Of a stretch of DNA of 64,000 bases, positions 6,342-14,834 are shown piece by piece. Position 1 is the first letter of the stretch. Each line of letters opens with the position of its first letter. The stretch spans positions 1-64,000 of the forward strand of contig NTJG01000015.1 of the NCBI GenBank assembly GCA_002324875.1, in the 5' to 3' direction. The notes under the pieces are model-generated. The model made no database searches. It saw only the letters and a program-made list of their open reading frames with translations, and had not been told where the DNA came from. Origin of the DNA: Lysobacteraceae bacterium NML93-0793. GTDB lineage: Bacteria; Pseudomonadota; Gammaproteobacteria; Xanthomonadales; Xanthomonadaceae. Both the position numbers and the translations under genes were made by a program.

Positions 6342-7702
6342 CCGAACAGCCTCCGCAACGCATCGGCGGACGTCGCGAACGGCACGGGTTCGTGTTCGCC
6401 CTGCTGCAGCAACGTGCGGATCGGGCCGATCTTGTCGATCGCGATGTCGGCATCGGGATCGCTGCCGCGCTTGTATTCGCCGAGCTGGAGCAGCAGCTCG
6501 ATCTCCTGGTGCTTGGCCAGGTATTTGCGCAGCTGGCCGGCGGCCACCAGATGCGGCTTGTCCACCACGCGCGGCATCGTCCGGCTGAGGCTGGTGAGCA
6601 CGTCGATCGCCGGGTAGTGATACGCGGCCGCGAGTTTGCGCGACAGCACGATGTGACCGTCGAGAATCGAGCGCACTTCCTCGACGATCGGATCACCGCC
6701 GTCCTCGTCTTCGGCCAGCACGGTGTAGAACGCGGTGATCGAACCGTGGGCGTTGTTGCCCGCACGCTCGAACAGGCGCGGCAGCGCGCTGAACACCGAC
6801 GGCGGAAAGCCGCGCCGCGCCGGCGGCTCGCCGATCGCCAGGCCGACGTCGCGCAGGGCGCGCGCGAAGCGCGTGACCGAGTCCACCAGCAGCAACACGC
6901 GCTTGCCGCGATCGCGGAAATGCTCGGCGATCGCGGTGCCCACCCACGCCGCGCGACTGCGTTCGAGCGCGGGCCGGTCCGAGGTGGCGACGACGATCAC
7001 CGACTTCGCCAGGCCGGCGGCGCCGAGGTTGTCGTGGATGAATTCGTTGACCTCGCGCCCGCGCTCGCCGACGAGCACGATCACGTTGACGTCGGCATCG
7101 CCGCCGCGCGCGAGCATGCCCAGCAGCGTGCTCTTGCCGCCGCCGGCGACGGCGAAGATACCGATGCGCTGGCCCTCGCCGGCGGTCATCACGGTATCGA
7201 TGGCGCGCACGCCAGTGGCGAACGGCCGTTCGATCAGCGTGCGCTCGAGCGGGTTGGGCGATGCGGCGTAGATCGGCGCATCCACGGTCTGGCCGAGGGG
7301 GCCGCGGTTGTCGATCGGGGCACCATGCGCATCGAGGATGCGGCCGAGCACGCCGTCACCCACCGCGACCGACGCCTGCTTGCCGGTGGCGTAGACCTCG
7401 GTGGTCGCGGCGATCCCGTCGAGCGGGCCGAGCGGCGTCAGCAGGGTGTGCTGCCGGGCCACGCCCACCACCTCGGCCGCCAGTTCGAAGCGATCGGGAC
7501 CGGTCTCGCCCGGATTGCGCAGATGGCACAGCTCGCCGATCGCCGCGCGCAGGCCGGTGGCCTTGATCAGCGTGCCGTAGGCCTCGCTGACCCGCCCGAC
7601 CCGTTCGATCGCCTGCACCTGGCCGAGCGCATGCAGCAGCGGATCGGCCGCGGCGTTGACGCGCACGGCGTCGAGCGGTGACGTGGCGAGCGACGGATTC
7701 AC
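6338..7702 (-). CDS. sctN: T3SS ATPase SctN
   Basis: 454 residues, the normal length. SctN is the hexameric ATPase at the cytoplasmic base that unfolds and releases substrates. The Walker A loop reads F-A-V-A-G-G-G-K-S-T (HrcN proteins have A-x-A-G-x-G-K-S), and further marks are G-E-R-G-R-E-V-N-E-F, the Walker B strand V-L-L-L-V-D-S-V-T-R-F-A-R-A, and E-P-P-A-R-R-G-F-P-P-S-V-F near residue 285. The gene overlaps sctL upstream and sctO downstream by 4 bases each. Flagellar FliI is ruled out by the surrounding injectisome genes. Confidence 0.96.
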   Translation of the reverse strand: MNPSLATSPLDAVRVNAAADPLLHALGQVQAIERVGRVSEAYGTLIKATGLRAAIGELCHLRNPGETGPDRFELAAEVVGVARQHTLLTPLGPLDGIAATTEVYATGKQASVAVGDGVLGRILDAHGAPIDNRGPLGQTVDAPIYAASPNPLERTLIERPFATGVRAIDTVMTAGEGQRIGIFAVAGGGKSTLLGMLARGGDADVNVIVLVGERGREVNEFIHDNLGAAGLAKSVIVVATSDRPALERSRAAWVGTAIAEHFRDRGKRVLLLVDSVTRFARALRDVGLAIGEPPARRGFPPSVFSALPRLFERAGNNAHGSITAFYTVLAEDEDGGDPIVEEVRSILDGHIVLSRKLAAAYHYPAIDVLTSLSRTMPRVVDKPHLVAAGQLRKYLAKHQEIELLLQLGEYKRGSDPDADIAIDKIGPIRTLLQQGEHEPVPFATSADALRRLFG

Positions 7703-8388
7703 GTCGCACCCGCCGTGCTCGCCTGGGCCAGTGCGGCGCGGATCGCCTCGATCTGCTGGCTGACGCCCGCACGCACTTCCCCGGCCTCCGACACCACGAT
7801 GCAGCTCAGCGGATCCAGGCTCTCGTCATCGACCAGCTCGATCACGCCCACGCCCGGATGGGCCTGACGCACCGCGCCCAGACCCTGGGCGACGCTGTCG
7901 CGCACCGACGGATGCACGCGGATCATCAGGAACTGCTCCGCCTGCGCCGACTCGACCGCGCGCATCACCAGTGGCGGCACCACCTGGGCGGGATCGAACT
8001 GCGGCGCGATGCGGGCGACGATCGCGCAGGCCAGATCACCGATGCGCCCGACCGCCTCGCCCAGGACACGCGCGCGGCGCTCGTTGAGCGACGCCAGCTG
8101 CTCGGTCATCTGCTGCTTCACCCGGTCCAGTCCTTCGGCGAAGCCGTCGGCATAGCCCTGCTCGCGGGCCGCCTGCACCTCGGCACCGGCGGCATCGTAG
8201 AGCGCGTTGACGCGCGCGAGCAGTGCATCGATCTCCGAAAGCGCCTGCCATTCCTCCGCACGCACGATGCGCGCCGAGACGGCACGCTGGAAGTGACGGG
8301 TCTCGAAGACGGTCGCAGCACCCGTGCTGCGCGAAACGGGAGGTGACACGGCGGTCATGCGCGCTTCCGGTTGCGGCTCCGCGCTCAT
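7699..8388 (-). CDS. sctL: T3SS ATPase regulator SctL
   Basis: About 229 residues using the ATG at 8388, which overlaps the sctK stop as ATGA; a second in-frame ATG at 8358 is possible. A helical N-terminal region rich in E/Q/R is followed by a FliH/HrpE-like C-terminal domain (V-P-P-L-V-M-R-A-V-E-S-A... I-R-V-H-P-S-V...I-E-L-V-D-D-E-S-L-D-P-L-S-C). SctL dimers bind the SctN N-terminus and link the ATPase to the SctQ pods. The 4-base overlaps on both sides suggest stoichiometric translation. Confidence 0.9.
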   Translation of the reverse strand: MSAEPQPEARMTAVSPPVSRSTGAATVFETRHFQRAVSARIVRAEEWQALSEIDALLARVNALYDAAGAEVQAAREQGYADGFAEGLDRVKQQMTEQLASLNERRARVLGEAVGRIGDLACAIVARIAPQFDPAQVVPPLVMRAVESAQAEQFLMIRVHPSVRDSVAQGLGAVRQAHPGVGVIELVDDESLDPLSCIVVSEAGEVRAGVSQQIEAIRAALAQASTAGAT

Positions 8389-9014
8389 CCGGCGACGGCG
8401 CGGGCCTGGTGATGGGTGTGGACGACGAGGACCGGCTTCTCGGGGAGATGCGCGGACGGCAGGGCCTCGGGTGGATCGATCAGGCGGGCCCATTCGGCGA
8501 GCACCGGGTCCCGCTGCACCGCCCAGGCCTGCAGTTCCGCGCGGCCCTGCAGGTCGAACAACGGCCACAGGGCGTCCCCGAGCTCACCGGGGCGGCCCAG
8601 CACGTCGGCGAGATCGGCCGCCAGCTGCGACTGCACCGCGGCCTCGACCTTGCCATCCCAGACGCTGCGATCCAGCGCGAGCAGATAGCCGTTTCCCAAC
8701 GTGGCCTTGAGCCGGCGCACCGGCTCACGACCGATCTCGGCCCGGATCGCCGGCGCATAGGCCAGCGTGCCGAGATCACGCTGCAGGGCGCCGAGGCGCC
8801 GGCGGTTCCACAGCCGCGTCAATGCGCGGGTCGATGCGGGGTCGGGAGACGGGGCGAGCAGCCGGGACGCCGGGCCGTCGGCGAGGGCACGCGCGAGCAG
8901 CCGCCGTCCGAGCACGCTGCCATGGGCACGCTCCCGCAGCGCCGCATCGAGCGTGTCACCGCCCTGCGCGTACCACGCGGGATCGACCTCGGCCAGCAGT
9001 GCCTGCAGGCGCAT
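8385..9014 (-). CDS. sctK: T3SS sorting-platform protein SctK (HrpB4-like)
   Basis: 209 residues, soluble, helical and Arg/Leu/Ala-rich, with W-N-R-R-R-L-G-A-L near residue 69. SctK bridges SctD and SctQ under the membrane ring. Sequence similarity across the family is slight; the call rests mainly on length (about 200) and on its place between sctJ and sctL, where HrpB4 or YscK lies in related clusters. It starts 6 bases after the sctJ stop and its own stop overlaps the sctL start. Confidence 0.75.
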   Translation of the reverse strand: MRLQALLAEVDPAWYAQGGDTLDAALRERAHGSVLGRRLLARALADGPASRLLAPSPDPASTRALTRLWNRRRLGALQRDLGTLAYAPAIRAEIGREPVRRLKATLGNGYLLALDRSVWDGKVEAAVQSQLAADLADVLGRPGELGDALWPLFDLQGRAELQAWAVQRDPVLAEWARLIDPPEALPSAHLPEKPVLVVHTHHQARAVAG

Positions 9015-9020
9015 CGTCGA

Positions 9021-9803
9021 TCAGCCCTGCCAGCGCTTCGGCGCCGGCGCCTCCACGGCAGGCGCGGCACGTCTGCGGAAACGGCTGCCGAACGCGAGCA
9101 GGAGCGCGATGCCGACGACGATCAGGGCGGCGATGCCGATCGCCAGCGGACTCATCGACGACAACGCCATCGACGTGCCGCCACTCTGGCCGGCTTCGGG
9201 CGGCGCCGGCATCGCGACGAACTTCACCGACACCTGATTGATGTCGGTCAGCCCTTCGACGCCATCCTTGACCACGATCTTGATGTCGGCCTCGCGGTCG
9301 CGGACGCTCGCGCCGGGCTGCTCGAAGATCCACACCGCCGCCGAGGTCTTGCCGGTCGAGCCGCCCAGTGGATCCCGCTCGGGCAAGGCGATGTGCACGC
9401 GCGCATTGGCCACGCCCGGCAACATCGTCAGCGTGTGCGTGATCTCCTGCTGCAGCCCGTGGATGTAGCGCCCGCGTTCGTCGGTGGCCGACGAGGCGAA
9501 GCCTTCCTTCCTGAAGATGTCGCCCAGGGTCTGGAACTGCTCGCGCGGCAGCCCCCGCGCACTGAGCACCGCCATCGCCTGGGGAATGTCGCTGTCGGCG
9601 ACGACGACATCCCAGCCCACCTTGGTAGCGGAGGGCTTCTTCTTGGCCTGGATGCCGGATCCGAGCAGCGCGCCCATGACCTCGTTGGCCTGCCGCTCGT
9701 CCATCGCGCTGTAGAGCGCGCTGCCGCTGCAGGCGGCGAGCACGCAGCACGCCAGCAGCGCGCACAGCGCGCGCACCCATCGTCCACGGTTGCCATTGCC
9801 CAT
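9021..9803 (-). CDS. sctJ: T3SS inner-membrane ring lipoprotein SctJ
   Basis: About 260 residues. I prefer the ATG at 9803, preceded by GAGG; a GTG at 9812 is the alternative. The signal sequence ends in the lipobox L-A-A-C, followed by the ring-building domains of the YscJ/PrgK/HrcJ family (D-I-P-Q-A-M-A-V-L-S-A-R-G-L-P and L-P-G-V-x-x-A-R-V-H-I-A-L-P-E) and a C-terminal membrane helix (about 219-238) with a basic tail. At this length it is an injectisome SctJ and not flagellar FliF, which is twice as long. It lies 16 bases after the sctI stop. Confidence 0.95.
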   Translation of the reverse strand: MGNGNRGRWVRALCALLACCVLAACSGSALYSAMDERQANEVMGALLGSGIQAKKKPSATKVGWDVVVADSDIPQAMAVLSARGLPREQFQTLGDIFRKEGFASSATDERGRYIHGLQQEITHTLTMLPGVANARVHIALPERDPLGGSTGKTSAAVWIFEQPGASVRDREADIKIVVKDGVEGLTDINQVSVKFVAMPAPPEAGQSGGTSMALSSMSPLAIGIAALIVVGIALLLAFGSRFRRRAAPAVEAPAPKRWQG

Positions 9804-9819
9804 GCCGCTCACCTCGATG

Positions 9820-10230
9820 TCAGGACTGCTGTCGGAACAGCTGCTGGATGCCGTCGGACGTGCGGTTGGCCACGTTCGAGGTCATCTCGCACTGGAACAG
9901 GAAATGGTGCGACTTCATCGTCATTTCGATGACCTGGGCCGGCGTGAGATCACCGGTGTTCTGGGTCATCGTCTTGGCGAGGTCGTTGATGCTCTGTGCA
10001 CCACCGTTGAGGTTGTCCACTGCCGACATCAGCATGCGCATGCCTTCCGACGGCTCGGACGGCGCCACACTCGCGACGTCCTGTGGCGCGTTGGCGGCCG
10101 GAGTGCCGGCCTTGTCCATCGCCTGGGCAAAATCGCGCACGTCGTACGCGGCCGCGACGGGCTGACCGCCCGCTGCGGATGCGCCCTGCGTCGCGGGCTC
10201 GATACCGACGGCCTGGATCGCGTCGACCAT
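9820..10230 (-). CDS. sctI: T3SS inner rod protein SctI
   Basis: 136 residues, no signal peptide. The C-terminal 40 residues match the YscI/HrpB2/PrgJ pattern: V-I-E-M-T-M-K-S-H-H-F-L-F then Q-C-E-M-T-S-N-V-A-N-R-T-S-D-G-I-Q-Q-L. The N-terminal part is Ala-rich and variable, as usual. SctI is exported early and forms the rod that anchors the needle to the export gate. It precedes sctJ, the common order. It has a free Cys in the conserved helix, which is unusual but harmless to the call. Confidence 0.85.
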   Translation of the reverse strand: MVDAIQAVGIEPATQGASAAGGQPVAAAYDVRDFAQAMDKAGTPAANAPQDVASVAPSEPSEGMRMLMSAVDNLNGGAQSINDLAKTMTQNTGDLTPAQVIEMTMKSHHFLFQCEMTSNVANRTSDGIQQLFRQQS

Positions 10231-10260
10231 GATGATCTCCTTGCTGTCTACGAAGTCCGC

Positions 10261-10596
10261 TTACTGCTTGCGGCCGAGCGTCTCGAGTGCCTGACCGACG
10301 CTGTTCTGCGACGTCGACGCGTTGTTGGACAGGAACTGCATCTTCAGGCTCTCGGCCGTCAGCGCGACCACGTTCGACGGCTGGTCGCCACCGTTGCCGA
10401 TGACGTCGGAGAGATTGGTGATGCGCGTGGCCTGGGCGTCGAGCGTCTGGCCCCAGGCGCGCGACATCGCCGCGTACCAGCTGTCGGAGCCGCCGGACGC
10501 GCCGCCGGCGCGGTTGCCGCGAGTGACGGCCTGGTCACCATGCATGGAGGCGCGGCCGATGAAGGTGCCGATGGCGTCGGGCGAAATGGTGGTCAT
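10261..10596 (-). CDS. Needle- or rod-like T3SS protein (candidate SctF)
   Basis: 111 residues. The ATG at 10596 follows AGGAG with 7-base spacing. There is no signal peptide. After a Gly/Ser-rich linker (about 25-37), two helices are predicted, ending F-L-S-N-N-A-S-T-S-Q-N-S-V-G-Q-A-L-E-T-L. The place just before sctI is where needle genes sit in many systems, and the C-terminal helix has a needle-like rhythm (Asn-Ala-x-Ser then a hydrophobic helix). It is longer than a normal needle (about 80) and could be a second rod-like subunit. It does not look like the TPR-type HrpB1. Confidence 0.5.
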   Translation of the reverse strand: MTTISPDAIGTFIGRASMHGDQAVTRGNRAGGASGGSDSWYAAMSRAWGQTLDAQATRITNLSDVIGNGGDQPSNVVALTAESLKMQFLSNNASTSQNSVGQALETLGRKQ

Positions 10597-10663
10597 GTGC
10601 GTGCTCCTGTCGACTCGTAAGGGAAAGGGTGCTGCAAGGGTGGCGCCGCGTCGCGACGCCGGA

Positions 10664-11899
10664 TCACTGGGTGTCCGGCGCAGCCTGCGCCGTGGCGGTC
10701 GTTGAAACAGCGGTGGCGGAACTGGCGTTGGCGACCACGGCTGCGAAACGCGGATCGCCCGCGGATGGGGCGTCCGCCGGTGCCGCCCCGGCATCTTCGG
10801 CGGACGCCGGCGCCGGGCCGGGCACCACCTTGACCAGATCGCCGCCGGCCGTGAGCACGTGCGCGAACTCGCCGATCGAGATCAGCTGGCCCTTGCCCGG
10901 CACGGTGTCGCCGGGCACGAAGCGCCGGCCTTCGGAATCGACCAGATGCGGATCATTGCCGCGCACGATCGACACGATGTGCGCCGGCGGCGGTGCTGCG
11001 GCACGTGCCTCGTCCGCCTGCGGCACCCCACCCTGCGGCGTCCGCGGCAGGATGCGGGTGACGCCGCGGATGTCGGCGACGGCGCGCGACCGCACCAGGC
11101 GTTCGATGTCCGCGCCGTCGTCGAACTCACCGACGACCTCGACATCTCCGTTGCCGACATAGCGCGCCTGCACCGGGATCCCGTGGCCGCGGAACATCTC
11201 CGCGACGTCGCTGGCGATGTGCTCGCCGGTGCGCAGCTGCAACTGCGCATCGATCTTCTCGGCCGCGAGCTGCGCCTGCAGCCGCTCCAGCGTCGCGCGG
11301 CTGTCGACGGCGCCGGTGACCGTCGGCCTGCCGTCCACGCCGTCGACGATCTCGACGTTCGCGACGCGATGCTCGGCCATCACCGCGCCGAGACGCTCGC
11401 GCGGATCTGTCTGCTGCTCGGACGCCGGCAGCACCGCCGCGAAGATCGCCAGTGACGCCAGCGACAGCATCGCGACGCCGGCGATCAGCGGCAGGCGCCG
11501 CACGAGCGCCGGGCGCACCGGCTCGCGTTCGTCGTCCGGCGCGAACACGGTGACGAAGGTGTCCCAGGCCGGATCGTCCTCCGCGCCGAAGGCGATCGAT
11601 GCCTCGCCGATGCGCACCGGCTGCACCGCCGACAGCTCGACCGGATCGCCCGGATCGACCTGCGTGCCGCCGATGTGCACCGGCGCATCCAGCGCGCGCA
11701 CCATGTAGCGGCCGCCGACGAGCGTGACCAGGGCATGGTGGTTGGCCACGCCGTCGTCGGCGAGCACGATGTCGCAGTCGTCGCCACTGCCGACGAGAAT
11801 CATCTCGTCGCGCGCGAGCACGCGGTTGGCGCCCGCATGCAGACCGTCGACGATGCGCAGCACGTCACGTGCGTGGGGCGTGTCGTTGGATTGCGTCAT
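10664..11899 (-). CDS. sctD: T3SS outer component of the inner-membrane ring, SctD
   Basis: 411 residues. Residues 8-110 look like a cytoplasmic FHA domain (I-V-D-G-L-H-A-G, then G-S-G-D-D-C-D-I-V-L-A-D-D-G-V-A-N-H-H-A). A single membrane helix follows at about 152-172, then periplasmic ring-building modules (V-T-G-A-V-D-S-R-A-T-L-E, V-E-V-V-G-E-F-D-D) and an Ala/Ser/Thr-rich tail. SctD forms the outer circle of the inner-membrane ring; its FHA domain docks the sorting platform through SctK. It lies between sctV and the needle/rod genes in one transcript. Confidence 0.9.
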   Translation of the reverse strand: MTQSNDTPHARDVLRIVDGLHAGANRVLARDEMILVGSGDDCDIVLADDGVANHHALVTLVGGRYMVRALDAPVHIGGTQVDPGDPVELSAVQPVRIGEASIAFGAEDDPAWDTFVTVFAPDDEREPVRPALVRRLPLIAGVAMLSLASLAIFAAVLPASEQQTDPRERLGAVMAEHRVANVEIVDGVDGRPTVTGAVDSRATLERLQAQLAAEKIDAQLQLRTGEHIASDVAEMFRGHGIPVQARYVGNGDVEVVGEFDDGADIERLVRSRAVADIRGVTRILPRTPQGGVPQADEARAAAPPPAHIVSIVRGNDPHLVDSEGRRFVPGDTVPGKGQLISIGEFAHVLTAGGDLVKVVPGPAPASAEDAGAAPADAPSAGDPRFAAVVANASSATAVSTTATAQAAPDTQ

Positions 11900-11983
11900 G
11901 GTTGCCTCCTTCCGGCGGGTACGGCAGAGCCGATCGCGGATGTCGCGGTCATGCGCCGACGCACGGCCCGGGTTGAAACGACG

Positions 11984-14041
11984 TCATGCATTGATCTGCC
12001 CCGCCTGCACGATGCGCAGATCCGGTGCCAGTTCCTGGTACGACAGCACCGGCAGATCGAAGAAATCGACTTCCAGCAATTTGCGCAGATGCCGGCGCAC
12101 GTCGAGCGAACACAGCAGGACCGGACGCACGTCGGGTGCCTGACGGCCCAGGTGCGCGCGCACCTCGTTGCCGAGACGACCTGCCAGTTCCGGCGAAATC
12201 GCAAGCTGGCTCACACCGCCCGCCACGCGGACCGACTGCCGCAGCTTGTCTTCGAGTTCGGGATGGATCAACAGTACATGCAGCGTGCGGGCATCGTCTG
12301 AATAGCGATCCGCAATCTCGCGCTTGAGCGCGACACGGACGTACTCGGTCAACAAGACGACGTCCTTCTCGCGGCCGCCGACATCGGTGATCGCCTCGAA
12401 CGCGTCGCGCAGGTTGCGCACCGGCACGCCCTCTTCGGAAAGGCGACGCAGCACGTCGGCCACCCGCTGCGGCGCGACCACGCGCAGCATTTCCTTGACG
12501 AGATCCGGGTAGTCGCGCTGCATGCGCGCGAACAGGTTGGCGGTTTCCTGGATGCCGAGAAAGCCGCCCATGCGACGACGGATCGCGGCGGACGCGTGCC
12601 CGGCCAGCACGTCGAGCGGCGACTGCGCGCCGTCGGACTGCGTCTCGCGCCAAGCGCCTGCGACGATCGCGGGATAGAACCCGGTCAACGGCGTCGCGCC
12701 GGCGGCCATCGCAGGCTGCGGCTCGAACCACGCATCGGTGCGCAACCTGCCGGTGGCGATGCGCGCACCGAATGCGGTGAGGCGGTATTCGTCGTCGCCG
12801 AAGCCGGGCACGATCCGCAGCGACGGCACCGGCACGGGCACGCCGTACTCCTCGCGCAGGCGCTGGGCAACCTCGACCACACGCGCTTCCAGCGCGGGGG
12901 CACCGAGCGCCTGCGCCAGTGCCGGGGCGACCTGCAGCTGCAGCGGCGCCGGCGGTGCGAGATCGTCGTGTTCGACAGCCGCCTGGGCCTGGGCGGCGAC
13001 TTCGTCGTCAGTCACCCGGAACGCGCGGCGCAGGAGTTCGAACCGGTGCCGGTAGCGCCACGCGCTGAACGTCAGCAGACCCACACCGAGCAGCAGGAAC
13101 ACCGGCCACGGGAATCCCGGCACCAGCGTCATCAGCAGCGCGAGCAGGCCGGTGATCAGGATCACGCGCGGCTGCCCCGAGACCTGGCGCGTGATCGCGT
13201 CGCCGAGATGGCGGTCGTCGATCTCGCCGGTGGTGCGGGTGACGACGAGGCCGGCGGCGATCGTCGCGAGGATCGCCGGGATCTGCGACACCAAGCCGTC
13301 GCCGATGGTCAGGATGCTGTAGACGTGCGTCGCCTCGGCCAGCGGCATGCCCCGCTGCAGCACGCCGATCGCCAAGCCGCCGAGCAGGTTGATCAGGATG
13401 ATGACGATGCCGGCGATCGCGTCGCCCTTGACGAACTTCATCGCGCCGTCGAGCGAGCCGTGCAGCTGGCTCTCGGTCTCCAGCAGGCGGCGCTTGCGCC
13501 GCGCCTCGTCCTTGTCGATCAGGCCCGAGCGCAGGTCCGAATCGATCGACAGCTGCTTGCCGGGCATCGCATCCAGCGTGAAGCGCGCGGCGACTTCGGC
13601 CACGCGCTCGGCGCCCTTGGCGATGACGATGAACTGCACCACGGTGATGATCAGGAACACCACCATGCCGACGACGAGGTTGCCGCCGGCCACGAGCGCG
13701 CCGAAGGTCTCGACGATGTGGCCGCCTTCGGCGTTGAGCAGGATCGACCGGGTGATCGCGATCGAGATCGCGAGCCGGAACAGCGTGGTCAGCAGCAGCA
13801 CGCTCGGAAAGCTGGAGAACGCGACCGGGGTGGGGATATAGATGCCGAGCAGCAGCAGCCCGAAGCCGATCGAGATGTTGACCGCGACCAGCATGTCGAT
13901 CAGCACCAGCGGCAATGGCAGGATCATCACGCTGATGATCGTCACCGCCGCGAAGGCGAGGACGACATCGCTGTAGCCGAGCTTGGCGCGCGGCGCGGCG
14001 CCCGCGGGTGCCCCGGTCAGCGTGGCCAGCAGCGCCTTCAT
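11984..14041 (-). CDS. sctV: T3SS export gate protein SctV
   Basis: 685 residues. The start at ATG 14041 has GGAGG 7 bases upstream, so upstream in-frame starts were discarded. The N-terminal half has about eight membrane helices and the FHIPEP signature region (A-A-R-F-T-L-D-A-M-P-G-K-Q, then S-I-D-S-D-L-R-S-G); the C-terminal half is the cytoplasmic nonameric ring domain that receives chaperone-substrate complexes. It is first in the long minus-strand operon ending near 4813. A strong hairpin-forming repeat lies in its upstream region at 14083-14114. Confidence 0.96.
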   Translation of the reverse strand: MKALLATLTGAPAGAAPRAKLGYSDVVLAFAAVTIISVMILPLPLVLIDMLVAVNISIGFGLLLLGIYIPTPVAFSSFPSVLLLTTLFRLAISIAITRSILLNAEGGHIVETFGALVAGGNLVVGMVVFLIITVVQFIVIAKGAERVAEVAARFTLDAMPGKQLSIDSDLRSGLIDKDEARRKRRLLETESQLHGSLDGAMKFVKGDAIAGIVIILINLLGGLAIGVLQRGMPLAEATHVYSILTIGDGLVSQIPAILATIAAGLVVTRTTGEIDDRHLGDAITRQVSGQPRVILITGLLALLMTLVPGFPWPVFLLLGVGLLTFSAWRYRHRFELLRRAFRVTDDEVAAQAQAAVEHDDLAPPAPLQLQVAPALAQALGAPALEARVVEVAQRLREEYGVPVPVPSLRIVPGFGDDEYRLTAFGARIATGRLRTDAWFEPQPAMAAGATPLTGFYPAIVAGAWRETQSDGAQSPLDVLAGHASAAIRRRMGGFLGIQETANLFARMQRDYPDLVKEMLRVVAPQRVADVLRRLSEEGVPVRNLRDAFEAITDVGGREKDVVLLTEYVRVALKREIADRYSDDARTLHVLLIHPELEDKLRQSVRVAGGVSQLAISPELAGRLGNEVRAHLGRQAPDVRPVLLCSLDVRRHLRKLLEVDFFDLPVLSYQELAPDLRIVQAGQINA

Positions 14042-14082
14042 GTGAAGGCCTCCGTTCCGCGCGTCGGGTGCCACGTCACCGC

Positions 14083-14114
14083 TTCCCGGAGCACGCCTGG
14101 GCGTGTTCCGGGAA
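14083..14114. promoter_or_regulatory. Inverted repeat upstream of sctV
   Basis: TTCCCGGA-G-CACGC, a 4-base loop, then GCGTG-T-TCCGGGAA: 13 paired bases with one mismatch. It lies 42-73 bases upstream of the sctV ATG, so it would be in the mRNA leader if transcription begins farther upstream. No T-tract follows in the minus direction, so it is not an ordinary terminator. A regulator site or a leader hairpin are both possible. Confidence 0.45.
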
Positions 14115-14207
14115 CAGCTGTGCTCCACCGCATTCCGGAGTGCATTCGGCGCATCTGCCCCTGACCTTGTGCGTCACATTGTGCCAATCTACGATAGCGA
14201 CGCCATG

Positions 14208-14221
14208 TTATCGCGAGATAA
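14208..14221. promoter_or_regulatory. TTATC-GCGA-GATAA inverted repeat in the sctV upstream region
   Basis: A 5-bp inverted repeat in an AT-richer island of the 277-base gap between the sctV start and the FliO-like gene. This gap is the only place with base composition suited to a promoter for the long operon. I cannot assign -35/-10 boxes with confidence, and no CTAGG-type site occurs here. Confidence 0.3.
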
Positions 14222-14318
14222 AACTGGCGTTGCAAGCGTGTTCCCGGACAAGCGCAGCGGAGGTGAAGGCGGCAAGCCGCTTGGCTGAACGCCGAAAAAC
14301 TCCAAGCGTCACAGTGAC

Positions 14319-14771
14319 TTAACGATCGCCATCGATATTGGACGGCGATCGGGGGGCCGGCACGACGGCCGCAGTGGATTCAGGAGCGACGTCGCCAATG
14401 TCCAGATCTGTAATGAAGGTCACAGATTGCGCCCCGACGCCGATCGCGAAGACGCGGCCGGCGCGCGATTTCACCAGCACCACCCGTTCCCGTGGTCCCA
14501 CCGGCAGGATCTGCAGCACCGACAGCGGGCTGTCGCTGCTGGACAGCCCGTACCGGCGCCGCAGCATGCGCAGCAGAAACAGCAGGCCTGCGATGATGAA
14601 GACCAATGGCAGCAGGATCGCAATCATTTCGCCGATGAACGAGTCACCTCCGGGCACTGCCGCGGGCGGGTTGGCCGAGGCCGGAAATGCGGTCAGGGCG
14701 GCGATGGCCATTGCCAAGACGCGCGAGGCGGACAGGCACGGGGTGACGCGGGAAGGCACTGCGTGGTTCAT
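14319..14771 (-). CDS. FliO-like membrane protein inside an injectisome locus
   Basis: 150 residues from ATG 14771 (GGAG just upstream; a GTG at 14792 is less likely). A signal peptide (hydrophobic about 18-30) is followed by a second membrane helix at about 46-68 and a small cytoplasmic domain with the FliO pattern L-S-V-L-Q-I-L-P-V-G-P-R-E-R-V-V-L-V...V-F-A-I-G-V-G-A-Q-S-V. In flagella FliO helps FliP assemble. Injectisomes normally lack it. It precedes sctV on the same strand (277-base gap) and is divergent from the kinase operon that contains sctR, the FliP homologue. Confidence 0.75.
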   Translation of the reverse strand: MNHAVPSRVTPCLSASRVLAMAIAALTAFPASANPPAAVPGGDSFIGEMIAILLPLVFIIAGLLFLLRMLRRRYGLSSSDSPLSVLQILPVGPRERVVLVKSRAGRVFAIGVGAQSVTFITDLDIGDVAPESTAAVVPAPRSPSNIDGDR

Positions 14772-14807
14772 GGCTCCAGGCCGGGACGGCACCCCAGCGG
14801 TGCGCGC

Positions 14808-14816
14808 CTACGGTAG
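14808..14816. promoter_or_regulatory. CTAC-G-GTAG palindrome between divergent operons
   Basis: A 9-base palindrome in the 63-base gap between the FliO-like gene (minus) and the histidine kinase gene (plus). FixJ/NarL regulators often bind short CTAC/GTAG-type half sites, so this might be an autoregulatory site. The evidence is position and symmetry only. Confidence 0.25.
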
Positions 14817-14834
14817 CGCAGGCCCTGTCCCGGC

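Noticed and set aside
10261-10596. Calling this gene hrpB1 by position in a Xanthomonas-like order
   Set aside because: HrpB1 is a TPR-like protein of about 150 residues; this one has a Gly/Ser linker and needle/rod-like helices.
12596-14164. 522-codon plus-strand frame over sctV
   Set aside because: Asp/Gln/Arg/His-rich shadow with no start signal; sctV is clear on the other strand.
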